Translations under genes and position numbers: made by a program
Shown here: positions 15,001 through 21,229 of the stretch, one piece after another
Layout of the letters: each line of letters begins with the position of its first letter
Position numbering within the stretch: the stretch's first letter is position 1
Assembly (NCBI GenBank): GCA_910578745.1
Contig: CAJTSN010000012.1
Location: 3,813-29,570 of the forward strand
Direction of reading: 5' to 3'
DNA length: 25,758 bases
Origin: an uncultured Bacilli bacterium
GTDB lineage: Bacteria > Bacillota_I > Bacilli_A > RF39 > UBA660
Notes under the pieces: generated by a model
What the model was told of the DNA's origin: nothing
The model's input: only the letters and a program-made list of their open reading frames with translations
The model's database searches: none

Positions 15001-15351
15001 AATATCATCTTCATCTAGTATTCTTTCTTTTATCAAAAATTGATTTATTTCTAACATATCTTTATCTGTTATTTTCCCGTTTTTGGATAGAGTTACTTCA
15101 ACATCTCCAAATTTGACAGTCTTTTTTTCTGCTTCTGGTCGAGATTTTCTTAGATCTATCCCTAGTAAATCTGGGAGTGGGATATTTAATATTTCAGCAA
15201 CTTTTATTGCATTTTCGACAGTTATGTCCATACCTTTTTCCCAGTAAGAAATTGTTGACTGGTCAACGCCTATTTTTTCTGCTAATTGTTTTTGAGAAAT
15301 TCCGTTTATTTTTCTTATATGTTTCAAATTAGTATTAAAGAATACGGCCAT
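14992..15351 (-). CDS. Phage repressor (XRE/CI-like)
   Basis: 119-residue HTH_3/XRE repressor expected to hold the lysogenic state. The N-terminal DNA-binding domain covers about 5-60: LKHIRKINGISQKQLAEKIG, then VDQSTISYWEKG as recognition helix, and AIKVAEILNIPLPDLLG. The short C-terminal part (KFGDVEVTLSKNGKITDKDM) lacks a LexA-type Ser-Lys peptidase, so RecA-driven self-cleavage is not expected; release by the antirepressor encoded at 15,759 fits better. I choose the ATG at 15351, with AGGTGG upstream, because the promoter's -10 element overlaps the longer candidate start at 15375. It is divergent from the Cro-like gene across a shared operator region. Confidence 0.88.
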   Translation of the reverse strand: MAVFFNTNLKHIRKINGISQKQLAEKIGVDQSTISYWEKGMDITVENAIKVAEILNIPLPDLLGIDLRKSRPEAEKKTVKFGDVEVTLSKNGKITDKDMLEINQFLIKERILDEDDIPD

Positions 15352-15373
15352 AATATCACCACCTGACACATTC

Positions 15374-15402
15374 ATTATATATTAAAAAATATAAAATTTC
15401 AA
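15374..15402 (-). promoter_or_regulatory. Repressor promoter
   Basis: On the minus strand TTGAAA (15397-15402) and TATAAT (15374-15379) are 17 bp apart. Transcription would begin about 15 nt before the chosen repressor start. Operator 1 lies directly upstream of the -35 box. Confidence 0.75.
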
Positions 15403-15409
15403 CAAGAAA

Positions 15410-15453
15410 ATGAAAAAACTCATTTTTTGTATTGACAATATGAAAATACTCAT
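15410..15453. promoter_or_regulatory. Operators 1 and 2 of the immunity switch
   Basis: ATGAAAAAACTCAT (15410-15423) and ATGAAAATACTCAT (15440-15453) are ATGA-N6-TCAT dyads placed 30 bp apart, three helical turns. Operator 2 fills the spacer of the rightward promoter; operator 1 lies next to the leftward promoter. Confidence 0.7.
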
Positions 15454-15460
15454 ATATAAT
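15432..15460 (+). promoter_or_regulatory. Early rightward promoter
   Basis: Perfect consensus: TTGACA (15432-15437), 17-bp spacer, TATAAT (15455-15460). Operator 2 lies entirely within the spacer, so bound repressor would block it. Confidence 0.9.
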
Positions 15461-15483
15461 GGTCGTAGATAGGAGGTAGAGAA

Positions 15484-15744
15484 ATGTATGCCGAATTAAT
15501 TGGAGATGAATTAAGGTCTATTAGAAATAGATACAAGTATTCATTAAAAAATATAGAAGAAATAACGGGAATACATGCACAAACATTGTGTGAATATGAG
15601 AATGGGAAAGTCAAAATTACTGTATTTACTCTTGAAAGAATACTAAAGGCTTACAACATGGATTTGTATATTTTTTTTAAAATTATATATGAAAATACTC
15701 ATAATTTAAAATTGAATGAAAATCTACAAGAAAAAAGAGAATAG
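15484..15744 (+). CDS. Cro-like XRE-family regulator
   Basis: 86-residue helix-turn-helix protein: DELRSIRNRYKYSLKNIEEI followed by TGIHAQTLCEYENGK as turn and recognition helix, and TLERILKAYNMDLYIFF as the closing helix. It is the first gene of the rightward early operon and divergent from the repressor, which is the position of Cro. AGGAGG lies before the ATG. The last 60 bp of the gene contain a third exact copy of the promoter operator (15,689-15,702). A direct Cro function is inferred from position, not from sequence. Confidence 0.8.
   Translation: MYAELIGDELRSIRNRYKYSLKNIEEITGIHAQTLCEYENGKVKITVFTLERILKAYNMDLYIFFKIIYENTHNLKLNENLQEKRE
15689..15702. promoter_or_regulatory. Operator 3 inside the Cro-like gene
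   Basis: ATGAAAATACTCAT is identical to operator 2; the match extends to 17 bp (ATATGAAAATACTCATA at 15687-15703 and 15438-15454). The centres are 249 bp apart, a distance that would allow repressor looping. Confidence 0.5.
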
Positions 15745-15758
15745 AAAGGAGCTAACAG

Positions 15759-16523
15759 ATGTTATCAGTAACATTAAATGAAAAACAAGAGCCAATTGTA
15801 GGAGGAAGAGAACTACATGAAGCATTAGAAATTCAAACAAGATACAATGATTGGTTTCCAAGAATGTGTGAATATGGATTTATTGAAAATCAAGACTATT
15901 GTACATTATATCAAGATAAAATAGGGAGCGTACTCAAAAATGAGCAAGTTCAAAATTTAACTCAAAACCAAATGAGCGCTATGGGTATTCGTATCAACCA
16001 CGCAATTAAATTAGACATGGCAAAAGAAATAGCTATGATACAACGAAATGAAAAAGGAAAGCAAATTCGACAGTATTTTATACAAGTAGAAAAAGACTTC
16101 AATAGTCCTGAGAAGATAATGGCTAGAGCTTTAAGCATTGCAAAAGAACAAATCGAAGAACTAGTTACGAAAAATAAAACTCTAGAAATAGAGCTTAAAG
16201 AAAATGAACCAAAAATTATATTTGCTAATACAGTAGCAACATCAAGTACAAGTATTTTGATTGGAGATTTAGCAAAACTTATAAAACAAAAAGGCTATGA
16301 CATTGGACAGAACAGATTATTTTGTTGGATGAGAGAGAACGGATATTTAATTAAGTCAGGAGAAAGTAAAAATATGCCAACGCAAACATCGATGAATTTA
16401 GAATTGTTCGAGGTTAAAGAGAGAAGTGTTGTAAATCCTGATGGGAGCAATCGAGTAACTAGAACAACTAAAGTAACTGGTAAAGGACAAATATACTTTA
16501 TCAATAAGTTTATTAAAGAATAG
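15759..16523 (+). CDS. ant: Phage antirepressor (AntA/AntB and KilAC domains)
   Basis: 254 residues with two phage antirepressor domains. The N-terminal AntA/AntB domain reads PIVGGRELHEALEIQTRYND, WFPRMCEYGF and INHAIKLDMAKEIAMIQRNEKG. The C-terminal ANT/KilAC domain (about 150-254) includes IGDLAKLIKQKGYDIGQNRLF, WMRENGYL and TRTTKVTGKGQIYF. Between them lies a helical linker. Such proteins bind phage repressors and release them from operators, which would suit the peptidase-less repressor encoded at 14,992. AAAGGAG precedes the ATG. It lies in the rightward early operon behind the Cro-like gene. Confidence 0.92.
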   Translation: MLSVTLNEKQEPIVGGRELHEALEIQTRYNDWFPRMCEYGFIENQDYCTLYQDKIGSVLKNEQVQNLTQNQMSAMGIRINHAIKLDMAKEIAMIQRNEKGKQIRQYFIQVEKDFNSPEKIMARALSIAKEQIEELVTKNKTLEIELKENEPKIIFANTVATSSTSILIGDLAKLIKQKGYDIGQNRLFCWMRENGYLIKSGESKNMPTQTSMNLELFEVKERSVVNPDGSNRVTRTTKVTGKGQIYFINKFIKE

Positions 16524-16533
16524 GAGAGAAAGT

Positions 16534-16692
16534 ATGAAAAAAGAAAAAAAAATTTATGGACAATCTAGTACACAAATAATTAAGCAAAATGAAAAGATAA
16601 TCAAATACGCTACTATATTTTGTGTGGCATATTCAATTATCTATATTGTAGTATTTATTGCTTGGGTATATTGCAAGATAAATAATTTGTAA
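16534..16692 (+). CDS. 52-residue single-pass membrane protein
   Basis: Short ORF with a good AGGAGAG site. It has a polar, Lys-rich N-terminal half (MKKEKKIYGQSSTQIIKQNE) and one long hydrophobic segment (about 25-46, with ATIFCVAYSIIYIVVFIAW). It is expressed with the antirepressor. Its stop is 1 bp from the stop of the convergent membrane protein gene at 16,694-17,248, with no terminator between. I do not recognise it. A small phage membrane protein early in infection could act in exclusion or holin-like control; nothing here decides. Confidence 0.6.
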   Translation: MKKEKKIYGQSSTQIIKQNEKIIKYATIFCVAYSIIYIVVFIAWVYCKINNL

Positions 16693-16693
16693 G

Positions 16694-17248
16694 CTATTTA
16701 ATTCTATCAGAAACATCTAGAATGCTATTATTGATTTCATATAATACTTTTTTATAATCTTTGGTATGGTCGTCGAATGCATATTTATGAAGCGAATCTG
16801 AATTATCTATGAATGATAAATCAATTTTATAAGTTTCGGTATAAACTTTGTTCATTGTTTTATAGACTAATTTGACATCAAAAATCTTATCAGGATAATT
16901 AGAAAAATCAAACCACGAACTAACTTTTTGATTAGGTGCTAGAAGAATATTAGTTGATTCAGTTAGTGGTTTAATATCTTGTTTAAAATTACATTTTTGC
17001 CAGTCTAGTTTAGGTGTAACTTCAATATTCAACAACTCTCCAACACTATTACCAAAATTTTTGATAACTAGATAGTATCGGAAAGTTTGAGGATGATAAT
17101 CAATATAAAAAATTATATGAGCTTTAGAAGATTCTTCAATCATTTCATTATTTTGTTTTAACGTTTTCATGGAAATAATGATTGATGATAGGACTCCACA
17201 AGCAGTAATTATTCCAATTATAATTTGAATCCAATCAGATACATTCAT
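16694..17248 (-). CDS. Membrane-anchored hypothetical protein (moron-type)
   Basis: 184 residues with one N-terminal membrane segment (about 5-27, WIQIIIGIITACGVLSSIII), a short coiled stretch (KTLKQNNEMIEESSKAH) and a predicted beta-sandwich with YYLVIKNFGNSVGELLNIEV, a pattern shared by many unnamed Firmicute prophage proteins. The C-terminus is polar and acidic. It is the only leftward gene among rightward early genes and has its own consensus promoter and ribosome site (AAAGGAG), so it can be expressed from a silent prophage. This layout is typical of lysogenic-conversion or superinfection-exclusion genes; the activity is unknown. Confidence 0.7.
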   Translation of the reverse strand: MNVSDWIQIIIGIITACGVLSSIIISMKTLKQNNEMIEESSKAHIIFYIDYHPQTFRYYLVIKNFGNSVGELLNIEVTPKLDWQKCNFKQDIKPLTESTNILLAPNQKVSSWFDFSNYPDKIFDVKLVYKTMNKVYTETYKIDLSFIDNSDSLHKYAFDDHTKDYKKVLYEINNSILDVSDRIK

Positions 17249-17271
17249 AAAATCTACTCCTTTCCAAAACG

Positions 17272-17300
17272 ATTATATCAAAAAGGAGTATTAAATTCAA
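17272..17300 (-). promoter_or_regulatory. Promoter of the leftward membrane protein gene
   Basis: On the minus strand TTGAAT (17295-17300) and TATAAT (17272-17277) are separated by 17 bp, about 25 bp upstream of the start codon. Confidence 0.75.
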
Positions 17301-17343
17301 AATAATCAATTTCAAAACAACAATCTCAAATTTAAAACTAAAT

Positions 17344-17483
17344 ATCTAGGTACTAATCGGACACCAAATATAAAATTTTTATAAATCATTTTTTCACTTC
17401 CTTTTAACTTTGAAATAAAAAATATTTTTGGTAGATAATATTCTTTTCATAAGTTCAAATTGGTGTTCGATTAGTGCCTAGAT
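17344..17483. repeat. 140-bp element bounded by 24-bp inverted repeats
   Basis: Left arm 17344-17367 starts ATCTAGG and ends GACACCAA; right arm 17460-17483 is its inverse at 22 of 24 positions. Both mismatches (17351 and 17360) become G-U pairs in RNA, so the stem can be fully paired. The 92-bp interior is very AT-rich and holds a rightward promoter. The outer ends are flanked by TA. The 262-bp gene-free stretch 17,249-17,510 contains this element and two promoters, and no gene of normal size. Confidence 0.85.
17410..17439 (+). promoter_or_regulatory. Rightward promoter inside the inverted-repeat element
   Basis: TTGAAA (17410-17415) and GATAAT (17434-17439) with an 18-bp spacer. A transcript starting near 17446 would carry the right repeat arm in its leader and lead into the 34-residue membrane ORF. 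Confidence 0.5.
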
Positions 17484-17510
17484 AAGAGGCTAGAAAGGAA
17501 GGAAAGAAGA

Positions 17511-17615
17511 ATGAGTGCAGGAGTACAAATGACACTTATCATATGTATCACTATAGTTTGTGTATTATGGCTAATAGTTAAATATGGTAGTGATGAAAAT
17601 GATAAAAAGAAATAA
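17511..17615 (+). CDS. 34-residue membrane peptide
   Basis: Begins MSAGVQMTLIICITIVCVLW, with one membrane segment (about 7-23) and a charged C-terminal tail ending DENDKKK, giving an N-out/C-in or reverse single-pass layout. GGAAGG lies upstream of the ATG. It is the first gene after the inverted-repeat element and its promoter. I do not recognise it; size and form are like small phage membrane peptides or type I toxin-like peptides, but no antisense partner is evident. Confidence 0.5.
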   Translation: MSAGVQMTLIICITIVCVLWLIVKYGSDENDKKK

Positions 17616-17662
17616 ATATTGAATATGAAAAAAAACGACTAAATTGTAAAGGAGGCTAAACT

Positions 17663-17875
17663 ATGAGTGTAGTAAAAACAAAAAAGATCAATGATATTAC
17701 AGTAAATATTCACGATGATTGCATTCCTAAAGACAAAGAGGAATATAAGAAAAATTTAAAAATATTTTATGACACTATCAATATAATTTTTCGAGATAAA
17801 AATAAATTAGATTTATTTTATACAGAAGAAGAATTGAAAAAATTAAAGAATGATAGAACATACGAATTTATTTAA
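17663..17875 (+). CDS. Hypothetical phage protein, 70 residues
   Basis: Not recognised. A short beta start (MSVVKTKKINDITVNIHDD) leads to a helical, Lys-rich body (KKNLKIFYDTINIIFRD) and an acidic-basic helix, TEEELKKLKNDRTYEFI. A strong AAAGGAGG precedes the ATG, so it is surely translated. It lies in a rightward run of small early phage genes, 11 bp before the next. Confidence 0.65.
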   Translation: MSVVKTKKINDITVNIHDDCIPKDKEEYKKNLKIFYDTINIIFRDKNKLDLFYTEEELKKLKNDRTYEFI

Positions 17876-17886
17876 AAGGTGAAGAA

Positions 17887-18111
17887 ATGAAAAAGAGAAG
17901 ACTTAAAAAATGGGTTAAATATACATTGAGTGCATTAGCAACCATCTTTGTATTGATAGTTCTAGCAATGATATTTAACCAAGAAATGAAATCATTTAAT
18001 GACATAGCACAACAGTGCGATAAAGAAAGAGGCTATGCTTGTTCCTACTATGAAGTAAGACAGTATGGTTTAAAACAAAAAAAGATTTATGAATTGGTCA
18101 AGAACTCATAA
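17887..18111 (+). CDS. Small single-pass membrane protein, 74 residues
   Basis: Starts with a very basic stretch (MKKRRLKKWVKYT), then one hydrophobic segment (SALATIFVLIVLAMIF, about 14-30), then a polar outside part with two cysteines (QQC and ACSYYEVRQYG) that could form a disulfide. The positive-inside rule puts the N-terminus in the cytoplasm. AAAGGTGAAG precedes the ATG. The layout resembles a signal anchor. It is not recognised; possible roles include exclusion or host takeover at the membrane. Confidence 0.65.
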   Translation: MKKRRLKKWVKYTLSALATIFVLIVLAMIFNQEMKSFNDIAQQCDKERGYACSYYEVRQYGLKQKKIYELVKNS

Positions 18112-18134
18112 ATCAAAATGTAAAAAACAAAAAA

Positions 18135-18168
18135 TTTTACTACTAGATTATAACATCTGATAGTAAAA
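18135..18168. promoter_or_regulatory. Hairpin upstream of the replication protein gene
   Basis: TTTTACTA pairs with TAGTAAAA, and AGAT with ATCT inside it, leaving a TATAAC loop. No T run follows on the + strand. On the minus strand a T-rich stretch follows, so it could also be a leftward terminator. Confidence 0.4.
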
Positions 18169-18201
18169 AATGCAAATTGAAGGAATGAGAAGATATGAAA
18201 T

Positions 18202-18945
18202 ATGGAAAGATTCACAATTTACAATAACAATTACTTATTGATAAAAACGCTTAAAAAGTCCGAACAGGAAAAAATATCATTAGCTATTTTCCAATATATG
18301 TTTGATGATATAGAACCATATTTTGAAAAGGATAGCTCAATATATGCTATTTGGGTAAACCTTCAAAGAGTTTTAGATAAAATCAAAACTAAAAGTAATA
18401 ATGGTGCTAAAGGCGGAGCTCCAATAGGCAACGATAACGCAAAGAAAAAACAACCTAAAAACAACCTAAAAACAACCGAAATTCAATCTAAAAAACAAGC
18501 AAATAATATTTGTTGTAGTTATATAAATAATACAGATAATTTAGAAGATAATAAGGGGGTTATAGGGGGAGAAGAAGAAACCTTTAAAGACCTATATACT
18601 CTTGTCGAGGAGGGTTTTGGAAGAACTTTAAATTCCATCGAGTATAAGGAAATTTCTTTGTGGGAAGATAACGAAGTTACAAGATATGTAATTAAGCAAG
18701 CTATTTTGAATGGAGCTAGTGGGATAAATTACATAAACACAGTTTTAGAGGCTTACAGAAGAAAGAATATTACGACGTTAGAACAGGCAAAACGTGATAC
18801 TGAACAATTTCAAAGAAGAAAAAGTAAATCTACTATGGAAGTTCCAAACTGGGTAGACAAAAATATAGAGATCAAACAAGCTTCTGTTGAAGAACAAGAA
18901 GAAATGCGTAAAAAAATAAATGCAGTAATAAAAAGGGAGAATTAG
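18202..18945 (+). CDS. Phage replication protein with DUF6291 and DnaD-like domains
   Basis: 247 residues. The N-terminal part (about 1-95) is DUF6291-like: FTIYNNNYLLIKTLKKSEQE, LAIFQYMFDD, AIWVNLQRVLDKIKTKSNNG and the ending GAKGGAPIGNDNAKK. A low-complexity Gln/Lys/Asn linker follows, partly encoded by an 11-bp tandem repeat. The C-terminal part (about 125-200) is a DnaD-type domain: FKDLYTLVEEGFGRTLNSIE, then the conserved INYINTVLEAYRRKNI ending. DnaD-like phage proteins remodel DNA and help load the replicative helicase at the phage origin. No separate DnaC-like loader is visible in the window. Start is the ATG at 18202; the earlier ATG at 18195 is in another frame and hits a stop. Confidence 0.82.
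   Translation: MERFTIYNNNYLLIKTLKKSEQEKISLAIFQYMFDDIEPYFEKDSSIYAIWVNLQRVLDKIKTKSNNGAKGGAPIGNDNAKKKQPKNNLKTTEIQSKKQANNICCSYINNTDNLEDNKGVIGGEEETFKDLYTLVEEGFGRTLNSIEYKEISLWEDNEVTRYVIKQAILNGASGINYINTVLEAYRRKNITTLEQAKRDTEQFQRRKSKSTMEVPNWVDKNIEIKQASVEEQEEMRKKINAVIKREN
18451..18477 (+). repeat. 11-bp tandem repeat in the replication gene
   Basis: CAACCTAAAAA occurs twice in direct tandem (18451-18461, 18462-18472) and a third partial copy CAACC follows. The unit is not a multiple of three. Confidence 0.7.
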
Positions 18946-19095
18946 ATGTTAAAAAAAGATTTTAATAAACTGTTAAAGCAAGAGAAACCTAAAAAAATAA
19001 TTTATATGCATTGCTTTAGCAAAATTACTTTGACGGAAAGTCAATTAGATGCAGTGATTAATTTAAAAAACAAAAAAGGAGAAATAAAACAATGA
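18946..19095 (+). CDS. Hypothetical 49-residue phage protein
   Basis: Starts directly after the stop of the DnaD-like gene (ATG one base on) with GGGAGA upstream, and its TGA overlaps the next ATG in an ATGA junction. The sequence begins MLKKDFNKLLKQEKPKKIIY, then contains MHCFSKITLTESQLDAVINL. It is basic and helical, without known motif. The tight overlaps on both sides argue that it is a real gene coupled to the ATPase downstream. Confidence 0.6.
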   Translation: MLKKDFNKLLKQEKPKKIIYMHCFSKITLTESQLDAVINLKNKKGEIKQ

Positions 19096-20993
19096 AAATA
19101 GTTTTTAAAGAAATAAAATTAAAAAATTTTAAAGGGATTACAGAACTTTATTTAAACTTTAGTGAAAACAAAAATATTTTAGAGGGGGAAAATGGAATCG
19201 GAAAAACAACCGTTTTGGACGCTATTACTTGGTGTTTATTTGGTAAAAACTTTGCTGACGAAAAGCAATTTAAAATAAAGCCGATTATAGATGGGGAAGA
19301 AAAACAAGATTTAGTAACTAGCGTTTCACTTACTCTAAATGACACTCTAATTGAAAGAATATGGGATACCGCAACAACAATTAAAGTGGACGGGGTTAAA
19401 TTTGGTGTAAATGAATTTAGAGACCATTTAAGAGAAAAATTTTTACTTACAGACGAAGAATTCAAGTCATTATCCAATATTGATTACATTCCAAGCTTGC
19501 ATTGGAAAGATTTAAGAAGTCTTATTATGGGACTTGTTGGAGAAATTAAAAATGAAGAAGTTTACGAAAAAGGAAATTTTGATTTAATTAAAGATAAAAT
19601 TGAGTCTGTAGGAGTTGAAAAAACAGCAGAAGATATCAAAGAGACTAAGACTAGTTTAAGTAATGAAATTAAAAAGTTAGCTGGAAATATAGACCAAAAA
19701 ACGAATGATATAAAAACATTAGTTGTAGAAGAAAATGAAGTAAAAGAATTAGAACAACGAAAAGAAGCATTAAAAGAAGAAATTAATAAATTTAATCAAT
19801 TGAAATCTGAAAAAGCTATGCAAGATGAAGAAGTTCGAACTTTAGAAAATACAAAGCGAGAATTAAAGGCTAATGAAACAGAGCAAGAAAGATTAAAAGA
19901 ATTAAATAATGAATATCAAAGCACGTATGATAATTCAAATATCGATGTTGCTATTTTGAAAGAAAATAAAATAAAACAAATAAGCAATAATATCGAAAAT
20001 ATAAAAGGGGATATTGAACGATTAAACCTAGAAAAAAGTACGCTTATTGCTGAACGTGAAGAGTTAAGAAATAAGTATGAAACTGAGGTCAATAAAGAAA
20101 TCAAAGTAGAAAATAGTACTTGCACAGCATGTGGACAAGTGTTACCAGAAAATAAAATTCAGGAAGTATTGACTAGATTAAAAGAAGAATCTAATCAATT
20201 AGTAAACGGTTATGCAAAACAAGCAAAGGAAAAGCTTACTAGAATGAATGAAATTGATGTAGTAATTACTTCTTACAATGAAAGAATAGAATCATTGAAC
20301 GAAGAGATTGAAACGGTAAAAACGCAAGAAGTTGATGTTACACAAGAGTCACCAATACAAGTACAAATGAAACAAAATATTGAAAATAACAATAAGAAAG
20401 TTGAGGACTTAAAAAAGCAAAGTGAAGAGCTAGAAAAAAGCATCAAGACTTTTGAGGAGAAAATAGCAGGGCATAAGGCAATTGAAATAGATGATACTAT
20501 GACACTTCAAAATGAACTTGAAGAAATTACAAAGAAGCTTGCAGTATCAAATACAATTAAAATCTTCAAAGATCAATTGAAAGAGTTAGAGAATAAGCAT
20601 CAAGACTTATTAACAGAAAAAGAGTTATTAAATGACAAAGAACAACAACTGATATTATTTAATAATGCTCGTGCTGAAATGTTACGAGAAAGAATCAAAC
20701 ACAATTTTAAAATAGCTGATTTTATCACACAAGAGGAAACAAAAGATGGGAAGTTAGTCGAGACATTCAAAATTTGTATTAATGGAATCGAATATAGTGC
20801 TTTAAACACAGGGCATAAAATTTTAGTCGCTTTAGATTTAGTTGATAATATTCAAAGAATGAAAGATAAGAGATTGCCAATTTTAATTGATGGACTAGGG
20901 GAACTTACAAGACTTCCAGAAGTAGAAACACAACTGATTGGCTGTAGAGCTAAATATCAAGCGAATAAAAAATTGGAGGTAGTAAATCAATGA
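19092..20993 (+). CDS. SbcC/Rad50-like ATPase, phage type
   Basis: 633-residue SMC-like DNA recombination ATPase. Head halves sit at both ends: Walker A G32-ENGIGKTT at the N-terminus; at the C-terminus the signature-equivalent ALNTGHKILVALDLV and the Walker B/D-loop region LPILIDGLGELTRLP. Between them lie two long coiled coils joined at the middle by a zinc hook C344-T-A-C347. The usual SbcC signature LSGGE is replaced by the NTGHK form seen in phage members. Family proteins bind DNA ends and work with a nuclease (SbcD/Mre11), but no calcineurin-type nuclease gene is present in the window. It starts in an ATGA overlap and ends in another with the next gene. Confidence 0.88.
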   Translation: MKIVFKEIKLKNFKGITELYLNFSENKNILEGENGIGKTTVLDAITWCLFGKNFADEKQFKIKPIIDGEEKQDLVTSVSLTLNDTLIERIWDTATTIKVDGVKFGVNEFRDHLREKFLLTDEEFKSLSNIDYIPSLHWKDLRSLIMGLVGEIKNEEVYEKGNFDLIKDKIESVGVEKTAEDIKETKTSLSNEIKKLAGNIDQKTNDIKTLVVEENEVKELEQRKEALKEEINKFNQLKSEKAMQDEEVRTLENTKRELKANETEQERLKELNNEYQSTYDNSNIDVAILKENKIKQISNNIENIKGDIERLNLEKSTLIAEREELRNKYETEVNKEIKVENSTCTACGQVLPENKIQEVLTRLKEESNQLVNGYAKQAKEKLTRMNEIDVVITSYNERIESLNEEIETVKTQEVDVTQESPIQVQMKQNIENNNKKVEDLKKQSEELEKSIKTFEEKIAGHKAIEIDDTMTLQNELEEITKKLAVSNTIKIFKDQLKELENKHQDLLTEKELLNDKEQQLILFNNARAEMLRERIKHNFKIADFITQEETKDGKLVETFKICINGIEYSALNTGHKILVALDLVDNIQRMKDKRLPILIDGLGELTRLPEVETQLIGCRAKYQANKKLEVVNQ

Positions 20994-21226
20994 AAGGTAC
21001 ATTTAAAGCTAAATTAATAGAAACAACAAATCGTAAAGTTCAAAAATATATAGATAGAATAGGAGAATGTGCCATTTCAAAAAATAAATTTTTAATGGAA
21101 CAGGACGAAGAAAATTTTTTCTTAACAAGTGAAATCGAAGGAATAATTAAAAGTGGAAGTGAAATTTTTATTGAAACGAAAAATTCAACATATACATTAG
21201 AGATTATTGAAGAGGAGGAAAAATAG
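20990..21226 (+). CDS. Hypothetical protein between the ATPase and RecT
   Basis: 78 residues, mainly beta strands: MKGTFKAKLIETTNRKVQKY, then ECAISKNKFLMEQDEENFFL and the acidic end TLEIIEEEEK. It overlaps the ATPase stop by an ATGA and is 3 bp from recT, so it is fixed inside the recombination block. Not recognised; it could be a single-strand-binding or adaptor factor for either neighbour, but I see no OB-fold signature. Confidence 0.62.
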   Translation: MKGTFKAKLIETTNRKVQKYIDRIGECAISKNKFLMEQDEENFFLTSEIEGIIKSGSEIFIETKNSTYTLEIIEEEEK

Positions 21227-21229
21227 TTT

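Noticed and set aside
14901..15116. Rightward 71-residue ORF opposite the repressor
   Set aside because: It overlaps the repressor gene on the other strand and shows no ribosome site; the repressor is well supported.
15349..15375. Longer repressor start at 15375
   Set aside because: The promoter -10 box covers 15374-15379, so that codon would not be in the transcript; the ATG at 15351 has a good ribosome site.
17344..17483. Calling the inverted-repeat element a diversity-generating or transposase-bearing element
   Set aside because: There is no reverse transcriptase or transposase ORF inside or nearby; only the repeat structure is supported.
18550..18571. Two G5 tracts as a G-quadruplex or origin signal
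   Set aside because: Only two G runs are present, not enough for an intramolecular quadruplex, and they are explained by coding for Gly/Gly/Glu.
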